Below the pieces are notes generated by a model, which was given only the letters and a program-made list of their open reading frames with translations, ran no database searches and was not told where the DNA came from. From NCBI GenBank assembly GCA_963070105.1, contig OY718807.1, forward strand, positions 992,001 through 1,056,000: 64,000 bases of DNA, given 5' to 3'. This document shows, in pieces, positions 12,888 through 26,096 of this stretch (positions within the stretch are counted from its first letter, which is position 1; each line of letters opens with the position of its first letter). This DNA comes from Litomosoides sigmodontis (Eukaryota; Nematoda; Chromadorea; Rhabditida; Onchocercidae). Made by a program: the position numbers and the translations under genes.

Positions 12888-14357
12888 CCGGCTAATCTTT
12901 TTAACCTTTTTTTTTTCTTTTCAAATGGGAATAATTCAAAGCAGCACTGTACACGTTGTTAGAACCATAATACTGAATTAATAATTGCCGGTTTATCCTT
13001 GCTCCTCAAAAAATAAGAAAATACCAACATTAAATACGTTGACCCCAGCACTTCTCATCAATGCGATATCACGAACTTATAGATGGGATGCGTATTAACA
13101 ATGTATATTTCAAATCATACAAACAAATATAACTGAAAAATTCGCTTCCAAAATTTCATTCATGCAATAATAGCCAATATGAAAACTTCTTTCAGCGTCG
13201 ACAATAGATGAACAGAATAGATTACGAATGATTTTAAACATCGACACGCATTTAACAATGTTCCTATGGATATGTTCTCAGTGAAGAAAAACGAAAAAAA
13301 AGAGAAGGGTTGAGGAGAATAAAAAAGGGAGGGAGGGGGGGGGGGGGGGAGAGGGAGAAGAGGGAGAGAAAAGATGGAAAGAAAGGTAAATTAAAAAAAA
13401 ATTCCATTGTTATGCATAATTGAATATAAACAAAATATAAGTTTTTAGAAATTAAAATGTGTGCGTGTTTGTTCTGTAAGGGAAGAAATGAGGAAGTGTT
13501 AAAGAGAGAGCGGTATTACCAAAGGACAAAAGGATCGCAAAAGGCGGACAAACACAAGAATTGTGAAAGGAAATCAAATAACGGAAGTAAAGAGTGCGTG
13601 ACAAACGTAAAACGATGCAACTAACTGAAATAAATATAGGCGAATAGAATTGAAAGTAATCTTTGATTAATAATATAAAAAAAAAGAATAGAGGAAGGTA
13701 ATAAAATAAAACTAATTACAGGTATATGAATACACACGAATATAGGTGATGGATAATATGAAGAGCATGAAAAACATATCTATTTCATTTATATTATTAT
13801 CAACATATCATTCATTTATATTAATAAGATATAATGAACTACATGATCGATAAATAAGCATACAATTATCGATAATAAATCATCAATTTTACCAAATCAG
13901 CAAAAAGTGATATTTGGTAAATGACCTTTCTTCTACGAAATTATAATCGATATTCATTGAAATTGAGATAGCGGCAGGATGAAGTGGATGAATAAAAGAT
14001 AAGAAATCTCCGATGTGATGAGCAAACATAACCGATTATAACTTGTTTATTGAAATGCATACATAGCCAGAGGTGAAGTAAAAGGAGGTAGACGAACAAG
14101 ATTTGCGATATTTATTTATTATTATTATTACTATTAATTATTATTAATTACTGATATGATACTAGATGAAAGGAGAAATCTGAAGTATTTGCAATGAAAA
14201 CCTTTCAGGAAATTCAATAATGACTAAGTAAATCAGTTTCATTAACTCCAGTAATCTTTAGCTCCTTAACGTAGAAAGAAATAATTGAAAAAAATTTCCT
14301 AAGGGATGTATTTTTCCTTCTCTCTACATATCAGATATAGCACAGTGAAGTTGTTAA
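12888..14357. other. Non-coding stretch upstream of the SH3BP5-like gene
   Basis: AT-rich sequence with a homopolymer G run and purine-rich flanks near 13.33 kb, and ATT/TTA repeats near 14.11 kb. I see no supported exon. It is probably the promoter side of the SH3BP5-like gene. Confidence 0.45.
13335..13349 (+). repeat. Homopolymer G15 tract in a polypurine block
   Basis: A run of 15 G, preceded by two GGGA units and followed by GAGAGGGAGAAGAGGGAG. The strand has several G3 runs and could fold as a G-quadruplex. Homopolymers of this length are also prone to length error in assembly. Confidence 0.9.
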
Positions 14358-15121
14358 TCAAATTACTTCTCCAAGTCTATCCAACTGCATAATGCCTGGT
14401 GCACATATCTCGAAATAGATCAACTTTATTAATCTCTGAAATCGAGAAATCACCAAATCTGCCAGATAAGAACACGTTCTAATCATTTTTTAAACGATTG
14501 GTATAGCAAGAGAAAAAGGAGTTAAAATGTGACTAAAAACCACGGATCAAAAAAAGACTACCGAAAATGTAAGAGAAATTCAAAGAAAGAATTTGCAAAC
14601 ACAATTAATTACCAGTTTAAACATGACAAAACTTAATTTATTTTGAAGAGAAGAAAAAGGAAAAACTCGCCGTTGACGATATTAAAGACATTGGCAAACA
14701 AATTTGTTGAAATGCTTATCAAGGAAGGTAAAATTTTCAGAATTTACCTATTACTACTACTTATTACAAAAAATTAAGAGTAAGATAAGATCGATAAAGC
14801 CGCCTTCACATCTCAAAAGAGTAAATACTTGGAAAAAGTGACAAAAAAATGTGAAAAATTCTGGGAAAAATACGTCTACTAACATGAATATTTCATGTAA
14901 ATAGCTTTGTTTTAATTTCGACAAGTACTGAAAATATTAGAATTTCGCACTTCTCAGTGCCGCAAATGAATTACGAAATAAACCTTTGCTTAGGAATAGC
15001 ATACCTCTGGAATTGTGTTATCTGAAATGCCTACTGCATGGTAATTTAAATTTGATATTTGCCACTTCCGTGTTTCTTCTTCTTCTTCCACTTCCTTGTT
15101 TTCCAAACTATCATTTCGATG
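14358..15121 (-). CDS. Possible 3' exons of an unidentified gene
   Basis: Two minus-strand pieces fit together. Positions 15005-15121 follow an acceptor (TTTCCCTAAG) and encode 39 residues beginning HRNDSLENKEVEEEEE and ending ISDNTIPE, with a GAG|GTATGC donor. Positions 14358-14435 follow ATTTCAG in the same phase and encode RLIKLIYFEICAP...LGEVI then a TGA stop. No homologue comes to mind and no upstream coding exon was found: a strong GTAAGT donor near 15240 follows sequence with stops in all frames, so it could at most close a 5' UTR exon. The opposite strand of the first piece is also open. Treat as a candidate. Confidence 0.3.
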
Positions 15122-15754
15122 CTTAGGGAAATGAGTGGGAATATTTAGTCAGTATGTGGAATCATTTGCATTACATCTATCCCCTAAAGTGCTCATTTCA
15201 GAATTTTTAGACATTCTTTCGCATACTCATTGTTACTTACTTCCTACTAATTAGTAATTGCTCGCCACTTCCTGTTTCCTACTATAACATACTTGTTGCA
15301 TCTTAGACGAATCGATTAAGAACCAAAAATCAAATCATTCACACTTTTCATTATCGAATGATATACCAGCTGCTGCTGCTGCTTGGAACACGAAATTTCA
15401 AAAACGGTGTTGAAATTACAAGAAAAAAAAATGCAAAAATGACCGACCGATCTTTGAGCGATATTTATTTGATGAAAAACGTTGAAGATGAAAAACATTC
15501 AAAATTTCAATCAAGCAGTTATCTTGCTAAAATAAGCAAAACTTTTAGCCATAACATCATGTTGAAACAAAATTAAACATAATATGTTAAGTGACGGCAA
15601 AAATTCCAATTACACTTACATCACGCAGAATCCTCAAATAAGTAAATTAAAATAATACAAACAATAGAGTAATTTAATGTGCACAGCGAAAGAAAATTCT
15701 TTGAAACAGTTGACGTCTCAGTTACACATATCACTTATCATTTGTGTATTTCAG

Positions 15755-15868
15755 GACGATTCCTTAGAAGAATTAAGTTTGCGTTTGGCGGCACGGAATG
15801 TTACATTCTCGGATGATATTTCGGTAAATCCAAATCCTGCCTTACCAGTCAATACTAGCAGCATATGA
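15755..15868 (+). CDS. Possible terminal exon of an unidentified gene
   Basis: A good acceptor (TGTGTATTTCAG) precedes 37 codons starting DDSLEELSLRLAARNV and ending at a TGA. The composition is protein-like and the codon use is mixed. I found no companion exon that matches in phase on the plus strand, and the reverse strand is also open over this short stretch, so it could be chance. Confidence 0.25.
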   Translation, partial: DDSLEELSLRLAARNVTFSDDISVNPNPALPVNTSSI

Positions 15869-18189
15869 GCAAACAAAACCAATTGCATTCTATTTGTGTT
15901 TGTCTGTTAAACACTGACGGTGGAAAAATGTTATAATTAAATAATCCGTTGAATTTTAACAATCATTAAACTGCATAATTTGCAAGCGTGTAAATGGCAT
16001 TTTCGCATGACTAAATGGTCCGTCGACTTTTCAGCCTCTCAAGTATTCCATCAAATGTGATGGAAACTTTTTAACAGTGAAAAAATGGAAATTTCCTTCA
16101 TTCCCTTCATATGTTAAACAATTCCATTTATTGCTAATTGATAAGCATCAAATGGATGTGTTACCAGATCATAATGACGTGAATAGGAATGCCTAAATTG
16201 AGTGCAAACTACCGCTACTATTAAACAAGCAAAAGATCTATTAAAACTACCTTACAAATATTAAAACAAAAAAAAAGAGCAAAGCAATTTGAAATTGCAC
16301 ACTGCTAGAAAGTATCAAGTACAATACTTTTCATTCTAAAAGTCAATCGGTCCACCAATCAATAAATAGACAAATTCTATTCTGTGCAAGTAAATTAACA
16401 ATTAGTGCGAATAATTTTTCAACCATAAACAAATGATGAAGTTAAGCGGAGGGGCAATCGATTTGTTTATAAAATTGTTAGCAGGGATTTCAAAGTGATG
16501 ATGATGATGGTTTAAAGTAGTCGTCGTTGTATAACAGCGGCCAGAATTATAACGAAAGAATTTCATCGTTAAATGAGGAAGACAGAGAAAGAGGAGTAGA
16601 CAGAGAGGAAAGATGGTTGAGCGAAAATGAATTGAAAGGCAAATTTGTAACAATTGAGAGAAATAAATTACAATAACCCTTCCTTTTTAGCTTTTAAATC
16701 TGAGATTCTGAGTATCACATTTCAGTTCAGTTACAATCATTCATTCAATCATTTCAATTTTTTCCATTCAATCTTTTCGAATTCAAATCGTCCTTTTCGC
16801 ACACGAAAATATGGAATGTTTAGCACAGCTTGAGTCTCCGAGAAAGTTAATAAAATTTGAATATTATTTGAATGTACTCGCAAATTTAATCCCAACTCTG
16901 CCAAATCACAGTTGCAACTAAAATTGCTGGTATAATTTCAAAATTAAAAAAAACTTGTACTCTTTGTCCCTGGCTAACGATTAATTTGAGAAACCAATTA
17001 ATCGAGTTTATTACTTACTGTGGAAAGTTACAAGTATAATGTGAAAGATGATGGATGCAATTAATCTATGGTATCATCATTTCCAATATTTTCCCACATA
17101 TTTAACAGACACACACATACACATAAAATTGGTTCACAACCAACCGGATATGATGACTATTATAAATGCAAATGATCTTTTGTTTCATTTGTCCAAAACG
17201 GAAATTTCAAGAAACCGGAATTCATTTCATCCATATCCGTACTCTTTGATATGAATATAAAATTGTACAGTTTTTCGAATCTATCCTAATCAACTCTGCC
17301 CATTTACGAGCACATGAGACCTATTCACATAAAAATAAGGCGGAAATGAAAAGGAAATTGTATTCAAAACTAATGAACTGAAAGAGTCACACTTATGGCG
17401 CATACATGAAAGGATGAGAAAGTAAGAAAGCAGTCAATAAATACGATAAAAGAGATTAGCGCAGCAATCCGAACATTGACCAATTAATTGGCTTTCTAAA
17501 TCCATGCTTGCTTCCTTTACTGTATCGTAGGAAATCGTTCACCGAGGAATCATATGCTAAACTTCTTGATAAATATATTAAACTTCAATTGCAAATATAT
17601 TGGAAGCTATGTTCTTGGAACATTGTGTTACGTCACGCCACACGTCACCCATTCGTTTCATTGTGCTTTTAGTACGAGCAAAAAGAGAAGGAATCTATAA
17701 ACATATTAGTGAACAGAGTTGAAGTAGACAGTAATGAAGTTGGATGTTTACGAGAAACACATGTGTGAAATTTACAGAAATGTAAACAAACCAAAGAAAA
17801 TGGAAAGTATTTCAATAACAGCAATAAAGCAAATAAATATCCACACGTACGCAAACACAAAGCTATCACTAAATTATTTCACACAATGAAAACCAAGCAA
17901 TTTCACTCCTTTTATTTACCGAATTTTATCCGAAAGACACTAATGGTTACTACCACTCACCCGTCTATTCGACCAACGTATTTACTTCCACGCAACCACC
18001 GTTTCTCAACCTAAACGTTTATATTTGGAGAAAAAAAAATGACGGAAACTTGCTCAACCTCGTTTTACCTTAACCTATTTGTGGTTGGCACGACCTCTTC
18101 CACCATGTCGTCCATTTCTACATATATCACAATTAGTAAACCAACTGCGCACACTCCACTCCTTCCTCCTCATCGTATTATCGATCGAT

Positions 18190-18258
18190 ACACACACACA
18201 CACACACACGCACACACGCACGCACACACGCACACACGCACACACGCGTACACACGTA
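18190..18258 (+). repeat. CA-rich microsatellite with interspersed CG
   Basis: Alternating purine-pyrimidine tract, (AC)n interrupted by ACGC units. Sequences of this kind can adopt Z-DNA. It is open in two forward frames (His/Thr runs), but that follows from the repeat and is not evidence of coding. Confidence 0.9.
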
Positions 18259-18666
18259 CATAAACATACGCAGACGACATGCGTGTACGTAAGGAATGAG
18301 AAGGAAGTTGCGATTAGCGAACGAGCCGATAGATTTAAATATCAATGGAATGAAATTAGAGAAAAAGTATGTAAATTTGGCAGAATTTGAAATCCTTCAA
18401 CGACTGCTTCTTTTCCATCAATCTTAACGCTATTTAAGTGAACAAATATCCTATTGTAATTAATAACGGATAAATCAAATAACCCTACCAATTAGAATTT
18501 TCACTTCTTTTGTCTCAAACTTTTAGCAATTCCATCAATACGTTGGCTGTTCAATTAAATTTTTAATGAATTTAGAAAGAAAGATCTAATAATCCTACTA
18601 CTTCTTTCTTTTCATCAAAATTTTCCCTTTCAACTTTTTTCAGAATCGATCGTAGAAGAGAGACGA

Positions 18667-18690
18667 AGAGAGAGAGAGAGAGAGAGAGAG
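18667..18690 (+). repeat. (AG)12 microsatellite
   Basis: Uninterrupted AG dinucleotide repeat in otherwise AT-rich sequence. Confidence 0.9.
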
Positions 18691-19703
18691 GACAAGAAAG
18701 CTTTCAAATAAAATAAATTATTGTAGCTTTTATTAAATGATTAATTTTCCTAATGCATTTTTGTTGCTCACTTTTAATATTTCCGCTTTTTTCTCACGAA
18801 AAAAAGCGGAAATTTCAATAAAAAGGCGAAGTGACGTCAATTTTGAAGGAAAAAATGAAATCATTTTACAACATTCCATCAAGGCCATACCATACACATA
18901 CATTCACGCAGACGAACACAATTTAAGTAACAATTTTCATTCAAATAATTCAAAATTTTCAATTTCGCATAGGATTGTTTGCAATTTCGCAATCTCGCAT
19001 AGGTTTTTTCAATAAAAATTAACAGAAAAACAAAGAATTCAAAAATTCACGTCAACGAAAGTTTCATTCTCACTTTTTTCATCAGATTTATCCGCACTTC
19101 TGTCAACAACACAAATAATAACGTCGTTATATTTTTGAAATTTTGTTGAAATATGCCAAATAAAAGTCTTTCTGCGAGAAACCTGAGGGAGAGAGAGAGA
19201 GAGGCGAGAAGGAGAAGGAAAAAATTGAATTTCAATTCTGCCACATTTCCTTGTCACTTCTTTCTTCCAAAATTTTGCCCTAAATTTTCTTTTCCAAAAT
19301 TGCAAATTATCGTGCAAAAAGAGGTAAAAGAGAAAAAATAGGTGGAAGGGTAATGGTACGACAGTGTTGCTGAACAGCAGCCATTTTTCATTTTTTTCCT
19401 CTTTTTTTCCCACTCGCTAATCGCTGTAACAAAAGAGAAGGGAAGCAAACATTTGAAGAGGAATGGGTAAGGCGTGAAATCAGTGAGTAAATTTCATTTC
19501 ATTCATGAAATTTAATTTTATTTCTTCCTTTTAACTTCTTTCTCAGTTGCTAAATGAATAATTTACAGTGCAATTTTACATAAATCACATATTTTACTTC
19601 GTTGTATTTCATACAGGATGAATGAGGTTTCACTTCTTTCAAGAAATGGAATGCAAGAAAAGCACAATCCATCCAATTTCATCTTTCTCTCCCAGGCATT
19701 CAG

Positions 19704-20266
<563 letters not shown>

Positions 20267-22889
20267 GTAATTTTGACTGTGCGAAATTTTTTTTTCAATA
20301 TTTTGATGTATCAATTTTAAAATGAATAAGTTATAAATGAAAAATAAGGAGGAAAGAATGAGAAAGGAAAAAAACCGCGCAATTATTTTATATAAATAAA
20401 AATTTTTATTATTAAAATGATGAAACTGCGACGAATGATTTGATAAAATTTCCTACAACTTTTTTCCTTTTTTTCTTCACTCTTTCTTTCTCTCTCCTTC
20501 CTTTCCTCCTTCTCTCTCTCTCCTTTTTTCGCACGTGTAAATGTATGAGCAAAATTTTGGTCAATGATAATGAATTTTTTATCAATCTTTTAATGTAAAT
20601 GTTGAATTTTTAATTCAAAATTATTTTCACATAAATAAATGGGCAGTATGAAGTGGTTTTAAGTGTGGGAAAAATAGTTGCACGGTAAATGCAGTTAGTG
20701 AAATTTGAAAACATATATCATATCAGTGATATATTCAAACTGATAATTCAGCCAATGCGAATTTTTCCATGGCTGTCAATAATTGCAATAAATTACTCTT
20801 ACCGTAAATTGAACTGGTTTTTTTGAAAGTCAAAGTCGTTATTTTTGCTTTTAAATTTCAATTTCCAAGAATTATTTTGAGGATTTCCTCATTTCGTAAA
20901 TTCATTTCTCAAAAAAGAAATTTTTTTTGTTTCCAATTTTTTGAAGCATTGATAACAATTAGTGACTTGATAGATATATTTTGTGAATATTAAATGGCAC
21001 TTTGACATTTCCGCCTGAGGGTATGTGCTGAATTGTCATATTTTCAATTCAATTAGGTACAGGGAAAAATTTAATTCAAAAATTGAACTCCTAACGTTTT
21101 AGGAGCAATTATTGATTGTGCAATTTCTTCTTTTTTCAATGAAAATTTAACCGTTTCATTCGATTTTTTCCCTGTAATCTCGCTGCATCGGTCAACGCAA
21201 TCTTGCCATTCTTGTTTTCTTTTTTTTTTAAAAAAAAAGAATTTTTCAAAAAAATCATTGGTTCATTTATTCTTGTCACATCCTTCCCTTCACAACTGTA
21301 TCTTTCAGGTGCTAATATTAGCATGGGAACTGCGCTTTGAACAATAGTACTGTAATTACTGTTCACTTCTGATTTCTCACTTTTTCCTTCGTTTCTCTCA
21401 TGGAAGTTATGCGTGGATGGAACGGAAGATGAGAGAACGACAATTAGCAAAGCATGCAATTATAGTGCAATAAAAGTTGTAAGAAAAATTTTCTGCATTT
21501 TTCCATTAACAATAATTAGTGCATTAATGATACTACGATGAGGGAAGTTTTATTATTACAATGTATAACTCAGCCATAGGCATTTCTTTTCATCTTTTTC
21601 AAATATTCAAAGTGGTAACAGTCGTTGAAATATGAACGTAAATAAGTCCAAGCAAATATGGCGCAGGGAAAGTAAACAAATTTCACGTACATTTGATATA
21701 ATACGTCAGGTTTACAATCGTCTTTGTATTATTTACAGTTATAACAAATTTTTAAAGGAAATTTAGCAAAAAAATTTCACTTTATTTTCGATTCTCTCCA
21801 AAAATTTAATATATCATGAATGGTAATTTTCTCCACTCCCCCCTCTCTCTCTCCCTTACTGTCGCTCTCTACAAATGACAACAATTTATGGAACTTTTTT
21901 TTGATTAAGTAAAAAATGAGATTTTAGAAATGGTATGACAATGCAGAAAGATGAAAAGCTATTAGCAATGAAAAGATGGGAGGGAAAAAATAGCTGTAAA
22001 TTATATGTATAATGTATATAGAGTATTTATGGAAAGTGAAGATTGATAAGCTGATAACAATGATAGCAGGGCAGGCACTATTACCAGTGTTCAACATAGA
22101 AGATATATCAGTAGATTATGATAATCAGCTAATCACTACCGTAGAACTGGAAGTTACGTTTTTAAACAGTGATAGATGAGGTTAGGGATCGAATAGGAGA
22201 TGAATTCTCGGGCTGATAAGCACAGCCTGAGATTACATCGCCATGTTAGGTCCACCAATAACAAGAATTCAAATGTAGCAGCCGAAAAAGCAAATGTATT
22301 AAAAAATGGCCAAGAAGAAAAATGCAATCAAAATTCGACTTTTGGTCGTGGGATGTAGAATAGAGGAGCTATCAGCAGTCCCATTTCTCGACCGGTTACG
22401 ATAGCTTCTCTTATCATTGATAATAAAATGTCTAATATTTTAGTAAGCTAGAAATAAGCACTGAAAGCAGGCGGAAAATTACTATAAAGCGATTTTTCCT
22501 GAATTTATATTAGGCATATTTAAGCTGTTATCACCACAAGTCAAATAATTCGATCATCAAACATTAAAAAAATTTATTTGAATGAATAAATCATTTCGAA
22601 AAAATAAACGGAAATTTTTTATTGATAATCACATTAGATATAAAGAAGAGTGGCAAATAACGATAGTTTCTAGCGAACAAAAATTGTTTTAAAATTTTCG
22701 TTTAAATGAGTGAACGCGTATGATAGGCATTGAAAAGATAAAGGCAAGGCAAACGAAGAATGAACTAACTCGTTTGAAGTGAGCGTGAGTGAACGTGAGC
22801 AACGGAAGAGAGGGTGGAAGGAAGAACACGAGTTGTCGCCCTTTTTAAACGGTTATAAAGAATTGTTAAACTTTAAATAACAAAACCGC

Positions 22890-22923
22890 CATACATACAT
22901 ACATACATACACGCACACACACA
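22890..22923 (+). repeat. CATA/CA compound microsatellite
   Basis: (CATA)n followed by an ACGCACACAC tract. Confidence 0.85.
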
Positions 22924-24068
22924 GTAAATTACCATCCTTCAACAACATTTCAGTGAGTTTTTCGGAGGTTCGAAGAAACAAGATCTCTCGACGATTTGAT
23001 GATTGGAAAATATACACAATGTTTGGCTGAAATCATGCACAAACCATCTAGAGTGATAATCAACAATGATAATCAATTAGCTAATGAATACCGATACTTT
23101 TCACAGTAGCGCATGTCACACGTCACCAGCAACTGCAATCGTACTACTCATTATCCAATTTTTCCTCTTTCTTTCTCATCGTCAACATAAGGAAAATTTA
23201 TTGCATACTACTTGCTGGAATGAAAACTTTCAAACGCTTAATAATTCCAATCAATTAATATATATTATCAATTAAAGATATCAATTAATTTAATACTTTT
23301 TCATCGCAACAGTCCAGTCTTCCACGCGCCAACAAAAGTCGATTAAAATTTGCGATTTTTTTTTTGTAATTGACTGTTCATTGAATTAGCTATTTTATGA
23401 TTTTTCTTAAAAGAAAAAATCAAAATGAATGCAAAGAAAAAATCAATTATTCTCACTCGATCTCGTTCGATTGGTAAAAGCGCTATTTTATATGGTCTAA
23501 TTCAAAATGCTTTAAGAATTTGAATCAAACGACAAAGAACTAACTTATGTTATGATTACTTCTGTTTTTTAACACAATCAATGAAAATCATAATGTTTTT
23601 AACTTTACAAGTATTCAGAGAAGATGAATAAGTGGTATACTTCACAAATACGTAATACATGAATACCCGCTTCACTTTATCGGCAGGAAACAATTCACTT
23701 CAAATTTTATTAAATTGACCATAAAGTTTACAAATAAGAGATCACGCATTCATTTGCACCTAGTGAATTCAGTAACGTTAACGGTTATCGGTAACCATTG
23801 TAACCACTATGATTAAACAAAATTATAGGAAAAACTGCTAGATTATACTAGTATTGTTTCCAATATTGAAAAAATGCAAAAATAAGCCAAACAACAAGAA
23901 GCGAAATTTATCGTTAAAATATCCAAATTTTTCAAGCATTCAAGAGTTTCAACGCGATAGCCTCAACAAGTCAAGCAAAAACGGATGTATTTTGAGATCA
24001 TTGATTTTTAGCAGTCTGGTCATTTTTTTTAGCAAACTGCTTGGTGTATTTACAGAAAATATCGAAGT

Positions 24069-26096
24069 TCACTTTGATTTAGTAGACGGAATTTTTTCAT
24101 CAAATGCAATTAATTTACTTGATATTGTATTCATAAAACGAACTCTTTCCTCCAGCTTTTCACGTAATTTCTCTTCTACTACTGAACGCGGTTTCCAATC
24201 ATCATAATAACCCGGAAGCAACGGCGCATGCTGTATAAATGTACAAACCTGAAACACAATTTAGCCCGTTCAGATCTCGAAGACCAATAACGACGTATTG
24301 CTTAACTTGTTTTATTATTTTATCTTCTCAGCTGAGCAAAATACAAATAATAGCTAAACAGATATCAATACTTTCTTCGAAAAAAAGGAGTGCTCCATTG
24401 CGATCATTGATCAATGATGACGAATACGATGAAACTAAGTGGAGAGTTGTAGTCAGTAAACCAAACTTATGGCACAAATTATGCGTACACAGTTTGATTA
24501 TTTACATCCGTCCAACGAGATTCATAAATCTGTAGAAAAACTACTCAGAAGTGCTGAAAGCATAAACAGAAGTGCGAGACCTTATAAAAGGGGAAAACAA
24601 CTACCTCTAGGGGATACATTACTGAATCAGACAGCACGTGCACGAAATTTTCCGCATCGAACTGGTGAGGTTGATCGGCTGACTCAGTGGGAACTAACCT
24701 AAATAATTTCTAGTTAGTTTTTATTTCAAACAAGATTTAGCAGCAAAGAAACATTTAAAATCAAAAACTATAAAGTTGTAAACAATATGTAGAGGTATAT
24801 CATTAACCTTTAAACTACCAGTTTGTGCAGTGCATTTTTGTCAATTCTTCCAATATTGGATCCTCAAATTATTCAGACTGTTGCTACACTCTAATGTAAT
24901 AATGCATTTAAAATTATATTACCAAGTTAGAGCAGAAAAGCGTTCACCAAATTGATTACATAGTAGTGCTCGAATTTGTGCAAAATAACATAATCCGTCA
25001 TCTTTATCCGTCACTGAAACTATATCGCCTGTTCGAAATAGACGTTCACACTATAACACAATGAAGTTGTTAAGTCATTTTATAAGAAGAAATGTTTTAA
25101 TCTCATATATCCATCAAATGAACATAATTTACTTAATATTCTCAAGGCCTCTACCTCCAAATCATCTTAAAAATAACAATCTTCTTCGACATGAATAAAT
25201 CCGATAAAACTTTATGAAATCTTTCATATTTAATTCAGCCGTCCCTATTTATAAGTTTGCTCTGTTATTAGTCAATGATCAAAGTTTTAATATACCTTAT
25301 CCCACAACGCATCATGACACCGTAACCCAGCCTTTTGACTTGTTGCTTTTTGTGGACGAGTGGATTTGAAAAAAGATGTTCTTCGACTGGCATATTTGTT
25401 TATCAGTATATTCGTAGCAGTTCGTCGCCCGCTTAAAATTTACAAGCACTAATTTTACGCAAAAATTAATATCTTCCCAACAAGCGTATTCAGAATATTC
25501 TGGAACTCCTAATCATATCTGAAATTCTCTAAACATCCTGCCAATATTCAGGTCTCAGACTTTAACTTGCTATTTCTACTGTAATTCAGATCAGTAAACT
25601 AACCAAACAATATTTCCATCCGTTTTGCTGCAAAAAAATTAAAAAGAAAAAGGATAATCCTACGAGCAATACTGAAAATCTACAGAGCCTTTTGAACTGC
25701 AGAGTAACGGATAGTTGTGAGGCATACATACCTGGTTGAAATATTCTTGCTTTGCCGTGATATACTATATCGAGAAGCTGCTCGTCTTGCGACAATGCCA
25801 AGAGAAGGCAGCTGTAATCATAAATAATAGAAATTAATGTAACTAGAAGGCCTAGAAAAATCATAATTAGCTTGATACCTAGAATAAAGACATAAGCCAA
25901 TAACCTGGAAACAAACTAATTACATAGCATGACACAAGAAGTATCGCTCACAATAACTAATACTTTTTTTTTAAAAAAAACTTCGTGATAAAATTCTTAC
26001 AAGACAAATGGCCAGAAAACTCACATCATCTCGCTTTCGACCTCGTGTCACTTGTTTTCTTTTCGGAACACTACTACTGCCATTGGAAGACCCCAT
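24069..26096 (-). CDS. GATAD1: GATAD1-like chromatin protein lacking the GATA finger
   Basis: Six exons in phase give 229 residues: 26025-26096, 25732-25811, 25296-25431, 24923-25050, 24605-24698, 24069-24248. The conserved core matches human GATAD1: FRTGDIVSVTDKDDG and YFAQIRALLCNQ (human YQIGDVVSVIDEQDG and YYAQIRGFIQDQ), SALTWLVPT, QFDAENFVHVL, then FIQHAPLLPGYYDDW. In vertebrates GATAD1 is a nuclear protein associated with H3K4me3-binding complexes; the core resembles a BAH-like chromatin module. The N-terminus here (MGSSNGSSSVPKRKQVTRGR) is basic and has no cysteine, so the CxxC...CxxC GATA-type finger that opens human GATAD1 is absent from this model. An upstream finger exon is possible, but none was seen in the 1.9 kb before the start. 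The homology is recalled, not searched. Confidence 0.8.

Noticed and set aside
14941..15040. Plus-strand LRR-like exon (IPLELCYLKCLL)
   Set aside because: It is antisense to a better minus-strand exon, and no other LRR exon is present nearby.
18039..18390. Frames with His/Thr repeats
   Set aside because: They arise from the CA microsatellite; the flanks show no coding signal.
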